Assembly: GCA_964350695.1 (NCBI GenBank) | Contig: CAYGKM010000007.1 | Location: 57,502-121,501, forward strand | Source: TMED27 sp964350695 | Lineage (GTDB): Bacteria > Pseudomonadota > Alphaproteobacteria > Micavibrionales > Micavibrionaceae | Direction of reading: 5' to 3' | Length of the DNA: 64,000 nt | Part shown: piece by piece, positions 17,463 through 24,606 of the stretch | Numbering within the stretch: the stretch's first letter is position 1 | How the letters are laid out: every line of letters starts with the position of its first letter | Position numbers and translations under genes: made by a program | The notes under the pieces: model-generated | Told to the model about the DNA's origin: nothing | Database searches by the model: none | Seen by the model: the letters and a program-made list of their open reading frames with translations, nothing else

Positions 17463-17492
17463 TTTACATAATTTATTTTTTTATGTTATAAA
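17463..17492 (+). promoter_or_regulatory. AT-rich promoter, probably leaderless
   Basis: TTTACA (17463-17468), 17-base spacer and TTATAA (17486-17491). The next ATG is at 17498, six bases after the -10, and no ribosome-binding site exists, so translation from the first transcribed bases is predicted. Core TTTACATAATTT resembles the elements at 8631, 20446 and 62843. Confidence 0.5.
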
Positions 17493-17497
17493 ACTTC

Positions 17498-18100
17498 ATG
17501 TCCTTAAATGCTTTGAAAGCCGAAAAAATTGTTTTGCGTTTTGACGATGTGGTCAAGATGCGTACGGGCGGCGTTGAGTACTCGGATATTTGTTCTCAGC
17601 TTCAGCGAGTATTTTCAGAAGCTTCTCTTATTGAAGCCCCTATAAAGGGAGGCGCTGTTTTTATTTCCCGAAGCATTGGGGGTAGCGGTAATGTCAGCCT
17701 CAATGTTTTTGATCGACCTGATCCTGAAGACCGCTCTTACATTGGTAAGGCTACGGTCGACGTTGATGAAGTTGAAGGTGTAAGCTTTACTGATATTCGT
17801 CTTACCGCAGATTTTTATGATGCGTATATAGGCAAAGGGGTTGGCACGGCCTTGTATAATACAATTGATAGAGCACTTGAGCCGTTAGGGGTTAAGGTTG
17901 TGCCGTCTACTACACCTTTAAAGCCAGGCGGAGAAGCGCTTTGGAAGAGACGTGATCCGCAGGCGTTGGCTGTGCTGGAGGCTTTTAAATATTTGAAGCA
18001 TGAGTTAAAAAATGGGGCGAGTGACCCTGAGTATATAGTTACACTGGCTGAACCCGAGCTTTGGGATGCGGCTGTTAGCTTTTTTTCCGCTCCAGCGTAA
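17498..18100 (+). CDS. Orphan protein, possible GNAT-like acetyltransferase fold
   Basis: A 200-residue soluble protein. The middle contains a segment that resembles GNAT motif A: a strand (VSFTDIRLTADFYD), then YIGKGVGTALYNTIDRALEPLG, in which the IGKGVGTAL loop matches the acetyl-CoA pyrophosphate loop (Q/RxxGxG/A). It is followed by VVPSTTPLKPGGEALWKRRDP. I know no named family for it, so the enzymatic call is tentative. The N-terminal half has no recognisable motif. Its 3' end overlaps folA by 26 bases in convergent orientation, and its promoter lies in the truncated end of mrp. It is one of several orphan genes with similar promoters in the window. Confidence 0.6.
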   Translation: MSLNALKAEKIVLRFDDVVKMRTGGVEYSDICSQLQRVFSEASLIEAPIKGGAVFISRSIGGSGNVSLNVFDRPDPEDRSYIGKATVDVDEVEGVSFTDIRLTADFYDAYIGKGVGTALYNTIDRALEPLGVKVVPSTTPLKPGGEALWKRRDPQALAVLEAFKYLKHELKNGASDPEYIVTLAEPELWDAAVSFFSAPA

Positions 18101-18674
18101 AAAACGTGAAGCTGGGTCGGTTTTTGGGGTTGTCGGCGGAGCGTTTTTCTTCCGAAACGATATTCCATTCATCCCAATCAAATTTAGGAAAGAAGACGTG
18201 GCCTTCATAGTCACGGTTAAGCACGGTGATGTATAGGCGCTGCGTATAGGGCAGGGTTTCGGCGTAGATTTGCCCGCCGCCGGTGATGAACACCTCGTTC
18301 ACGTTCATTTCAATCGCCATTTTCTTCATGGCTTCTATACCCTCACTAAGGGACGCGTACAGGAACGGGCCTTCGTTTACTGTGGGCGGCGTTTGGGCGC
18401 CGTGTTCTTCCATATCGTTAAATATGCTTGTCGGGTTGGGGTGGGGGAGCTCTTTATAGGAGCGGCTGATGACGATGTTCGGGCGGCCGGGTAAGGGTTT
18501 GCCCAAGCTTTCATAGGATTTACGCCCCATGAGGATCGGCTTGCCGAGCGTTGTGCGTTTGAAATGTTTGAGGTCTTCGGGCAAGTGCCAGATCATGCCG
18601 TTATCTTTGCCGATGGCATGGTTTTTCGCGACGGCGACAATGGAGGAGAGCGTAATGTTCTTGTGTTTAGACAT
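18075..18674 (-). CDS. folA: Dihydrofolate reductase
   Basis: Reduces dihydrofolate to tetrahydrofolate with NADPH. The 199-residue protein has the type-I pattern: LSSIVAVAKNHAIGKDNGMIWHLPEDLKHFKRTTLGKPILMGRKSYESLGKPLPGR includes the Met20-like loop (GMIWHLPEDL), the acidic active-site residue and the GRKSYESLG cofactor loop; EVFITGGGQIYAETLP is the second NADPH motif. It is about 35 residues longer than E. coli FolA because of an insertion (TSIFNDMEEHGAQTPPTVNEGPFLYA) before the EGIEAMK helix. The gene starts 22 bases from divergent folB, sharing a palindromic promoter. thyA, which produces dihydrofolate, lies 1.7 kb away. Confidence 0.95.
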   Translation of the reverse strand: MSKHKNITLSSIVAVAKNHAIGKDNGMIWHLPEDLKHFKRTTLGKPILMGRKSYESLGKPLPGRPNIVISRSYKELPHPNPTSIFNDMEEHGAQTPPTVNEGPFLYASLSEGIEAMKKMAIEMNVNEVFITGGGQIYAETLPYTQRLYITVLNRDYEGHVFFPKFDWDEWNIVSEEKRSADNPKNRPSFTFFTLERKKS

Positions 18675-18690
18675 GATTTATATATAAATC
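18675..18690. promoter_or_regulatory. 16-bp perfect palindrome shared by folA and folB
   Basis: GATTTATATATAAATC (18675-18690) fills most of the 22 bases separating the folA and folB start codons. The centre TATATATA provides a -10 hexamer in both directions; for folB, TATAAA ends 8 bases before the ATG and for folA a TATATA ends 5-6 bases before its ATG. Both transcripts would therefore be leaderless or nearly so. The same symmetry could also be a repressor operator. Confidence 0.5.
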
Positions 18691-18696
18691 ACCTTC

Positions 18697-19089
18697 ATGG
18701 AAAGTCACGTCAAAATATTCCTCGACTCGGTCGAAGTCCCGTTAAAAATCGGGATTTATGATCATGAGCAAAACGTGCCGCAGCGTGTGGTTGTGGATGT
18801 TGAGCTGTATGCGGATCACAAAACGTATCTGCGCGAGGTCGATAAGGATTCCATCATTGATTATGCGGTGGTTTATAACGCCATCACATCATGGGCGGAG
18901 CGTCCGCAGGTTCAGCTTATCGAGGATTATCTGAAAGAGTTGATGGATTTGTGTTTTAAGTTCGATGCGGTGACGGCGGCGCGGGTGGCGATTAACAAGG
19001 CCGATGTGTTCGGGCCGAAGCAGGGCGCGGGCGTTGAGCTTATGCTAACGCGCGGCGATTTTAATCAGAGCGAAGGCTCATCTTCGTAA
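18697..19089 (+). CDS. folB: Dihydroneopterin aldolase
   Basis: Converts 7,8-dihydroneopterin to 6-hydroxymethyl-dihydropterin in folate synthesis. The 130-residue protein contains KIFLDSVEVPLKIGIYDHEQNVPQRVVVDVELY (the family core LxxHxxIGVxxxEx..Q in variant form), IDYAVVYNAI with the catalytic Tyr region, and a final ARVAINKADVFGPKQGAGVELML. The usual catalytic Lys near the end is present in NKADVF. Size fits. It starts 22 bases from folA in the opposite direction, and its last 25 bases overlap the convergent orphan gene at 19065. No terminator is seen between. Confidence 0.88.
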   Translation: MESHVKIFLDSVEVPLKIGIYDHEQNVPQRVVVDVELYADHKTYLREVDKDSIIDYAVVYNAITSWAERPQVQLIEDYLKELMDLCFKFDAVTAARVAINKADVFGPKQGAGVELMLTRGDFNQSEGSSS

Positions 19090-19529
19090 GGGTCACGCGG
19101 ACGATAGCTTGCTGCTATCTCACCCAAGGACACAGCAAGCTCTCTTGTAAGCTTTGTGGCTCTTTGCGGTGTTGAGTTTTCATCAGCGGCTAATCTTATG
19201 ATTTCAGAAAATGTTTCAACGTCCTCTGGTGAGAGTGAGAGCGTTTGTTCGAGGAGGCGCTGTGTTCTTTTGAAGTTTTGGATCACTTCTTCGTGCGTGA
19301 TGGAATCTCTGTCATAAACGCGGCGTTGTAGCATTTCCCAAAGTCTTGAGGCTGGCATTTCGCCTTGAATGTCCTTTTTATCGATACATAAATCATTTGG
19401 AAAAGGAATGTTTGCAGGCTTGCCATCGGCACCTAAAGAGACGATATCTGCACGCCTACCTACGGCTCTGACAAAGTCTTTGCCAAGACGGAATGTTTTG
19501 TCTTTTTTTAAGCTTGTTTTATACGCCAT
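19065..19529 (-). CDS. Orphan protein of unknown function
   Basis: A 154-residue soluble protein, mostly helical, with basic N-terminus (MAYKTSLKKDKTFRLGKDFVRAVGRRAD) and acidic C-terminus (YRPRDPYEDEPSL). I do not recognise it. The segment SRLWEMLQRRVYDRDSITHEEVIQNFKRTQRLLEQTLSLSPEDVETFSEIIR predicts two or three amphipathic helices. It overlaps folB by 25 bases tail to tail. A run of A (CTTAAAAAAAGGATGGCATC on the minus strand) precedes the ATG, with AAAGGAT as a possible ribosome site. It belongs to the group of short lineage-restricted genes between mrp and the tmRNA. Confidence 0.6.
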   Translation of the reverse strand: MAYKTSLKKDKTFRLGKDFVRAVGRRADIVSLGADGKPANIPFPNDLCIDKKDIQGEMPASRLWEMLQRRVYDRDSITHEEVIQNFKRTQRLLEQTLSLSPEDVETFSEIIRLAADENSTPQRATKLTRELAVSLGEIAASYRPRDPYEDEPSL

Positions 19530-19581
19530 GATGCCATCCTTTTTTTAAGGGTTATGGCACATGTTTTGCAATATGGCAAAT

Positions 19582-20376
19582 TTAAACCGCGACTTTGCCT
19601 TTGATGTGGGGGTGGGCTTCGTAGCCTGTGAGTTCAAAATCTTCAAATTTAAAATCGAAAATTGATTTCACATCGGGGCTTATCTTCATGGTCGGCAGGG
19701 GGAATGGCTCGCGGCTGAGCTGCAGCTCGGTTTGCTCTAAGTGGTTGGAGTATAGATGCGCATCGCCCAGTGTGTGAACGAAATCACCGGCTTCAAGCCC
19801 TGTGACTTGCGCCATCATCATGGTGAGCAGTGCATAGGACGCGATGTTGAACGGTACGCCGAGGAAGATATCGGCGCTGCGTTGATAGAGCTGGCAGCTT
19901 AACTTTCCATCTGCGACGTAGAACTGAAAGAATGCGTGGCATGGCGGCAGCGCCATTTGGTCAACAACGCCGGGGTTATAGGCCACAACCAAGAGCCTGC
20001 GGCTATCGGGGTTTTTCTTGATTTGTTCAACGACATTGGAGAGTTGGTCTATGCTCGCGCCGTCGGCGGTTTTCCAGCTGCGCCATTGTTCGCCATAAAC
20101 GGGGCCAAGATCGCCGTTTTCATCGGCCCACTCATCCCATATGCGTACGCCGTTTTCCTTGAGATATTCGATGTTCGTATCACCCGCAATGAACCAGAGA
20201 AGCTCATGGATGATCGATTTGAGATGACATTTTTTAGTGGTGACGAGCGGGAAACCTTCAGAGAGGTCAAAACGCATTTGACGGCCAAAAACGCTTAAGG
20301 TTCCTGTGCCGGTGCGATCTTCTTTCTTGGTGCCGTTGTCGAGGACGTCTTGCATAAGGTCGAGATATTGTTTCAT
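19582..20376 (-). CDS. thyA: Thymidylate synthase (ThyA)
   Basis: Methylates dUMP to dTMP with methylenetetrahydrofolate, releasing dihydrofolate. Starting at the second Met the product is 264 residues, the exact length typical of the enzyme (the upstream ATG at 20388 adds only MIKA). Diagnostic pieces: EDRTGTGTLSVFG, the catalytic cysteine in ALPPCHAFFQFYV, QRSADIFLGVPFNIASYALL, and the C-terminal YEAHPHIKGKVAV. The dihydrofolate made is recycled by FolA encoded 0.9 kb away. The upstream 130 bases are shared with the divergent orphan gene at 20507. Confidence 0.98.
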   Translation of the reverse strand: MKQYLDLMQDVLDNGTKKEDRTGTGTLSVFGRQMRFDLSEGFPLVTTKKCHLKSIIHELLWFIAGDTNIEYLKENGVRIWDEWADENGDLGPVYGEQWRSWKTADGASIDQLSNVVEQIKKNPDSRRLLVVAYNPGVVDQMALPPCHAFFQFYVADGKLSCQLYQRSADIFLGVPFNIASYALLTMMMAQVTGLEAGDFVHTLGDAHLYSNHLEQTELQLSREPFPLPTMKISPDVKSIFDFKFEDFELTGYEAHPHIKGKVAV

Positions 20377-20445
20377 GGCTTTTATCATATGGGATTTCAG
20401 CCTTTGAGGTGAAGGGCTGAGAGTGGTTTATACGCAGGAATATAT

Positions 20446-20474
20446 TTGACATAATTTATATATTCATATATATT
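20446..20474 (+). promoter_or_regulatory. Sigma70-type promoter of the HAD-like orphan gene
   Basis: TTGACA (20446-20451), 17-base spacer, TATATT (20469-20474). The ATG is at 20507 with AAGGAG at 20491-20496, so this member of the TTGACATAATTT promoter group has a normal leader of roughly 25 bases. Confidence 0.6.
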
Positions 20475-20506
20475 CGGCTGAGTTTTTTTTAAGGAGCTTC
20501 AAGCTT

Positions 20507-21037
20507 ATGAACGATTTTGAAATATGTAAGGCCTTTATTGATGGCCATGTGCGCCGATTGGAGCGTTGTCAGTCTGTAATGCCTGAAGGGCGTTTTGCTT
20601 TAGGCGAAATATGGACGGATGTGAATGGCACGCTCGATTCTATTGAGGAACTTGAACCCTTCTTGATTGATTATGCGAAGCGAGGTGGTCGTGTGCGTCT
20701 GATGTCTGATAATCCTAATCAGAATTTGGAGCGTTTTGATCTTGTGAAGCTTTTTCTCGAACGCGGAGAAAATGTTTCTACATGGTTTAGAGCTAAACCT
20801 TTTCCAGCGCCTTATCCCGGTATGGGCTTTGATGATCAGATGTTTTTGCCTTCCCCTACATTCCGTGATGCAGCATTTGTTCATCCTGCGCCAGAAGATG
20901 TGGGCTTGCCCGAGGACAGCTCTCAAAAAGACCTGAAGAAGTATGATTTCTTGTTGGCGTGGGAGGCTTTAGGAACTGGCCCTGATGCAGAAGCGCAAAA
21001 AGATCAAATTTTAGCGCCGCTTTTAAGATTCGGCTGA
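20507..21037 (+). CDS. Orphan HAD-like protein with altered nucleophile motif
   Basis: A 176-residue soluble protein. IWTDVNGTLDSIEELEPFLIDYAKRGGRVRLMSDNPNQ looks like the first part of a haloacid-dehalogenase fold: DVNGTL in place of DxDGTL, then a helix and a strand ending in a motif-II Ser/Thr (LMSDNP). GFDDQMFLP further on could be the acidic motif IV. If so, the second aspartate (general acid/base) is replaced by Asn, which would impair phosphatase chemistry and favour binding or a different reaction. The assignment rests on motif reading only. It has its own promoter and a good ribosome site and ends 22 bases before the next orphan. Confidence 0.6.
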   Translation: MNDFEICKAFIDGHVRRLERCQSVMPEGRFALGEIWTDVNGTLDSIEELEPFLIDYAKRGGRVRLMSDNPNQNLERFDLVKLFLERGENVSTWFRAKPFPAPYPGMGFDDQMFLPSPTFRDAAFVHPAPEDVGLPEDSSQKDLKKYDFLLAWEALGTGPDAEAQKDQILAPLLRFG

Positions 21038-21059
21038 AGCAGTTGAAACATCCCTATGT

Positions 21060-21536
21060 GTGTGTATATTGCGCAAAGTGCAATTAAGTCGCGTGGAAAA
21101 TGTGAGCGTTATTAGACCTATATTTGGAGATGAAGCGAGAAAAGCCCGTAATTTGGGCTCTCTTTTACCTGTGCGGGTTGTGGGCGGCGCTGATGTTCAT
21201 CATGTTGATATTAGGCAAGACCCTCAAAGAGCGGAGCGCAAGGCACAGGAAGCCAAGACTGCTTTGGTGGCGGCACATCCTTTGAATAATTCTCATGAAA
21301 CAGAGCAGGCTATAGGAGCTTTGCAAGTTAGCTTGTCGGCAAATTATAATGGTTTGAGCGGATTGGAAGAACTCGATCTAACTTTGCTTAAGGAGTTTTA
21401 TAATGCACCTGAAGAGGTTCTTGAGGCTTATAAAGCCGGTACGGCTTTTGAGCGCGCAAATATTATGCTTGCGCTACGCGGAGAACCTGTCTTAAAGCCT
21501 TATGTTACCGGTGGCCCAGAAGACCCTTCAGCATAA
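21060..21536 (+). CDS. Orphan protein of unknown function
   Basis: Up to 158 residues from a GTG at 21060. A second GTG at 21078 is in frame and lies 7 bases after a TATATT hexamer (21065-21070) that is 16 bases from TTGAAA (21043-21048), so a leaderless message starting there is possible. No ATG is available at the N-terminus. The sequence is a mixed-charge helical protein (QRAERKAQEAKTALVAAH; EELDLTLLKEFYNAPEEVLEAYKAG) without known motif. It runs downstream of the HAD-like orphan and just upstream of the tmRNA promoter. Start and function uncertain. Confidence 0.55.
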   Translation: MCILRKVQLSRVENVSVIRPIFGDEARKARNLGSLLPVRVVGGADVHHVDIRQDPQRAERKAQEAKTALVAAHPLNNSHETEQAIGALQVSLSANYNGLSGLEELDLTLLKEFYNAPEEVLEAYKAGTAFERANIMLALRGEPVLKPYVTGGPEDPSA

Positions 21537-21572
21537 AACTTCCCAAAAAATAAAATACCCTATATAATAGAA

Positions 21573-21998
21573 GTGTCGGGCTTGCTCGACTATGACGTTA
21601 CACGCGGTTGCGGAATAAACGTTCGTGGACCCGGGGGCAGTACCCGGCAGCTCCACCACTATTCGAGGATTGGTCGAGGATCGGCAAAAAAAGCGGACTT
21701 AGTCCGAAAAGCTGGTCCACTTTTGAAAGAAGATCGAATGGCGGCGGGGCTGAAACAGGATCGACACACGCAATAAAGGTGACATGCGACGTTCGGCTTT
21801 CCGCCGTTACCGGATAAAACTATATAAATGCAAACGATAACAATGCATTTGTAGCAGCTAACGACAATTCATTTGTCGCTGGTGAAGCGATTGCTGCCTA
21901 ACGGTAGTAATTGTGCGCTACGCACTAATCCCTGAGAACTAATGCTCTTAGGTGGGGTTTGGTGGTTACCTCGCAACAGAAAGCCACCACTTTTATTT
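21573..21998 (+). ncRNA. ssrA: Circularly permuted (two-piece) tmRNA
   Basis: Rescues stalled ribosomes. The gene has the permuted alphaproteobacterial order: the acceptor piece comes first, with the T arm CCGGG-GGCAGTA-CCCGG and 3' end CAGCTCC-A-CCA at 21648-21658; an intervening segment follows; the coding piece starts with GGGGCTG at 21746. GGGGCTG pairs with CAGCTCC over 7 positions (one G-U), rebuilding the acceptor stem between pieces. The tag frame begins at the GCA codon at 21830 and ends with TAA at 21899-21901. Helices after the tag and a final TGGTGG/CCACCA hairpin with TTTTATTT (21960-21998) close the transcript. A TATAAT (21563-21568) precedes it. End positions are approximate. 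Confidence 0.93.
21830..21901 (+). other. tmRNA proteolysis-tag reading frame (23 codons)
   Basis: Inside the coding piece of the tmRNA, GCA is the resume codon. The tag reads ANDNNAFVA, then ANDNSFVA, then GEAIAA and stop. The hydrophobic-Ala-Ala C-terminus is the form read by ClpXP. The tag is longer than the usual 9-15 residues because the ANDN-x-FVA unit occurs twice; the two DNA copies differ at several third positions, so the duplication is not recent. Confidence 0.9.
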
Positions 21999-22054
21999 CC
22001 CCATATAAATCTTGTGTATTGACCCTTTGCCTCGCGCAGGGGACACTTCTATTT

Positions 22055-23944
22055 ATGTCAGAGCCTTTAAAAGTTTCCCCTTTATATGTTTATGCTGCCA
22101 CAGTTTTTTGGGCGGCGGGGGTGGTGTTTTCCCTCACTCCGATTGAGGCCTATACCGCCGAGAGTTTTTTGGCGGCGGGGGTGTGTCTTTTTGTGTCCGC
22201 ATTTCTGGCGGTGGTTTCTGCGGAGGATATTGATTTGGGATCGCTGCTGCGCGCCCCTGTTGCGCTTGGCGTGGCCGGATTTTCCGTTCTCGCTTTCATC
22301 AGCGCGGCGCTGTCTGATGTACCGTTTGTGAGCTTTATTTTCGCGTGTTCGTTTGCAGCCTTCCCCATTAGTTTCTTCATGTTTTCCACTTGTTTTAAGC
22401 CGTTGATAAAGCCTATCGGATATGGTTTGGCGGCGCTTATCGGGGCCATGGCGCTGTTTGCCGTATTTCAATTTTTTGCGCTGCCTGATTGGCTGGTTTT
22501 TAAGCTTGTCGCTTGGCCGTTTTCGAACCCCAATTCTTTGGCGTCGTTGTTTTCTTTGGGCTTTTTTTGCGCCATTGGCTGGATGCTGGCTGCGCCGTCG
22601 CGGGCGGCGTCTAATCTGGCGATGGCGCTTGCGATTTTATGCCTTTGGGCCGTGTTTTCTGCGGGAAGCCGCGCGGCGGCTTTGGCTATAATTTTTGTTC
22701 TGCCGATTTTTCTGTTTTGTTTGAAGAGCTTTGTGCGGGCGCATATTAAATGCCTTGGGATTGTTGTGTGCGCAGGCATTTTGGCGTTTGCCGGATTTGC
22801 GGTGTTTGGTGATAACGCGCCAGGGGTTTCGCCTGCGGCTATTCTTGTTGACACCTTGCAGGGCGGGCAGTCTTTGCCTTCGCAACGTCTTGAAATATGG
22901 GCGGCGGGATTGGACATGTTTAAAGATCATTTCTGGAGCGGTACAGGGAAAGGCACGTTCTTTTTATATTATCCTGAATATCGCGATGGCGATGTCGAGA
23001 CGGCAGGGTTTATGGCGCATAATGATCCGCTGCAATTTGCCGTGGAGATGGGGGCGCTTGCACCTATTTTGTTTTATTCACTGCTGGCGCTTGTTTTCCT
23101 AAGGACTTTATCTGTCGTAAGAGGTTTAAGCCTTGAGGATCCAAAACGGATTGCCATTCTTGCGCCGTTTTTTGCGCTCTTTGCGATGGCTCTGCATGCG
23201 CATGTGACCTTCCCTTTTCACAGTGTTCCGCTCTTGATTTTAAGCGGCGCATTGCTGGGGTTTTGGTTTTTGCAAACGGGCGGTTTTGAGCGTAAGCAAG
23301 GGCTGCCTAAAACCGCAAATATGGCGTTTCGGGTGATAAGCGGCATTGTTTTAATTGGTCTGGGGTTTTGGTTCGCGCGTTTTCAAGCCAGTGAAATTCT
23401 GGTGAGCCGCGCGCAAAAGAGTATGGATCAAGGTCAGCTTGAGGCTTTCGCCGCGCAGGTCAACATGGCGGGGGATTTATCCTATGGGCTGAATGCCCGC
23501 GCGCTCAGCGAGGCGGCTTCTGTTCCTGTAGGGGTGATGCAATTTAACGGACCGCTCATGGATGACGCCGAGCAAAGAGAGGTGTATTTGCAGGCGATGG
23601 GGCTTTTGGATAAAGCAGAGGCGGCCAATCCGCGTTTAGTGAATACTTTTTTCTTACGTGGGGAGCTTAAATCCTATGGGGAGAAGCTTGTGCCCGAGGC
23701 GCTTAAAGGGATGAGCGCGAAGGAAGAACTTGCGCGGGCCCTGGAGATTGACCCTATGCATATTCGCTCGCGGCTATTGTTGTCGGATTTATACAAGCGG
23801 GAAGGCGATCCCGAGAAAGCGCTCGCGGTTTTAAAAGAGGGCTTGAAGTGGAATTATAAAACCCAAAGCCCGCGCTTTTACTATGAGAAGACCGAAAGGC
23901 TGGCGCGGGAATTAGGCCATGATGTCTCGCCGCCGTCAGAGTAG
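22055..23944 (+). CDS. O-antigen ligase/polymerase (Wzy/WaaL-like) with C-terminal TPR-like region
   Basis: A 629-residue membrane protein. Residues 1-440 hold about ten to twelve hydrophobic helices; the large periplasmic loop has LEIWAAGLDMFKDHFWSGTGKGTFFLYYPEYRDGDVETAGFMAHNDPLQF, the Wzy_C/RfaL signature (conserved R/H-containing AHND). Residues 460-629 are soluble and helical with a TPR-like pattern (MSAKEELARALEIDPMHIRSRLLLSDLYKREGDPEKALAVLKEGLK). The start is ATG 22055; a GTG at 21959 would begin inside the tmRNA terminator and is rejected. The role is transfer or polymerisation of a surface glycan. It is far from the main polysaccharide locus at 52-62 kb, which has its own Wzy-like protein. 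Confidence 0.85.
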   Translation: MSEPLKVSPLYVYAATVFWAAGVVFSLTPIEAYTAESFLAAGVCLFVSAFLAVVSAEDIDLGSLLRAPVALGVAGFSVLAFISAALSDVPFVSFIFACSFAAFPISFFMFSTCFKPLIKPIGYGLAALIGAMALFAVFQFFALPDWLVFKLVAWPFSNPNSLASLFSLGFFCAIGWMLAAPSRAASNLAMALAILCLWAVFSAGSRAAALAIIFVLPIFLFCLKSFVRAHIKCLGIVVCAGILAFAGFAVFGDNAPGVSPAAILVDTLQGGQSLPSQRLEIWAAGLDMFKDHFWSGTGKGTFFLYYPEYRDGDVETAGFMAHNDPLQFAVEMGALAPILFYSLLALVFLRTLSVVRGLSLEDPKRIAILAPFFALFAMALHAHVTFPFHSVPLLILSGALLGFWFLQTGGFERKQGLPKTANMAFRVISGIVLIGLGFWFARFQASEILVSRAQKSMDQGQLEAFAAQVNMAGDLSYGLNARALSEAASVPVGVMQFNGPLMDDAEQREVYLQAMGLLDKAEAANPRLVNTFFLRGELKSYGEKLVPEALKGMSAKEELARALEIDPMHIRSRLLLSDLYKREGDPEKALAVLKEGLKWNYKTQSPRFYYEKTERLARELGHDVSPPSE

Positions 23945-24074
23945 ACAGAGCGCGCTTTCAGGGCCCCGGCTTCAAAAAAACCATACTATAAAACTGGGGG
24001 TATTTATGCGTGTAATACGAGAAAGATCATAAGCCCCCTTGATTTCACACCCCTAAATCTGCACTTAATACAAC

Positions 24075-24605
24075 ATGACTGATGATCAAGATATTTTAAG
24101 ATACGATAAAATGGTAGAAACCGCGCTGCGCGGCGTGGTTCGCAAGGCCATCGAAGAAGTGATGTCGTATTATGAAGATAGCGGCGGCATGCCGGGCGAG
24201 CATCATTTTTATATTACCTTTCTGACCGATTATCCGGGCGTGAAAATCCCCGATTATTTGCGCGATCGCTATCCGGGTGAGATGACAATTGTTCTGCAAT
24301 ATCAATTCTCGGGTCTGGATGTTGATGATCAAAAAATGAAGGTGTCCTTGTCGTTCAATAATGTTCCGGAGCAGCTTGAGATTCCTTTGGCGGCGATCAG
24401 TATTTTTGCCGATCCTTCCGTGAATTTTGCGCTTCAGTTCCAGCCTCTTGGTGATGCGATAGAAGAAGGTGATTTGTCCATTCTTGATGAATTGGATGAT
24501 GATGACTTCCCAGATGATGACGGCCCTAAAGGCGGTAAGAAAAAGTCTAAAAAAGGCGATGACACAGGCGAAGTCATCTCGCTTGATCAATTCCGGAAAA
24601 AATAA
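24075..24605 (+). CDS. sspB: SspB-type ClpXP adaptor
   Basis: Delivers ssrA-tagged proteins to ClpXP. The 176-residue protein has the SspB core at 10-125 (YDKMVETALRGVVRKAIEEV; HHFYITFLTDYPGVKIPDYLRDRYPGEMTIVLQYQF; FNNVPEQLEIPLAAISIFADPSVNFALQF), an acidic low-complexity linker (LDELDDDDFPDDDGPKGGKKKSKKGDD) and a short C-terminal VISLDQFRKK matching the ClpX-binding peptide. This is the alphaproteobacterial form of SspB. It lies 2.1 kb from the tmRNA gene whose tag it should recognise. The next gene starts one base after the stop. Confidence 0.93.
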   Translation: MTDDQDILRYDKMVETALRGVVRKAIEEVMSYYEDSGGMPGEHHFYITFLTDYPGVKIPDYLRDRYPGEMTIVLQYQFSGLDVDDQKMKVSLSFNNVPEQLEIPLAAISIFADPSVNFALQFQPLGDAIEEGDLSILDELDDDDFPDDDGPKGGKKKSKKGDDTGEVISLDQFRKK

Positions 24606-24606
24606 T

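Noticed and set aside
21959..22054. Upstream extension of the Wzy-like gene from a GTG
   Set aside because: It begins inside the terminal hairpin of the tmRNA and adds non-membrane residues before the natural Met at 22055.
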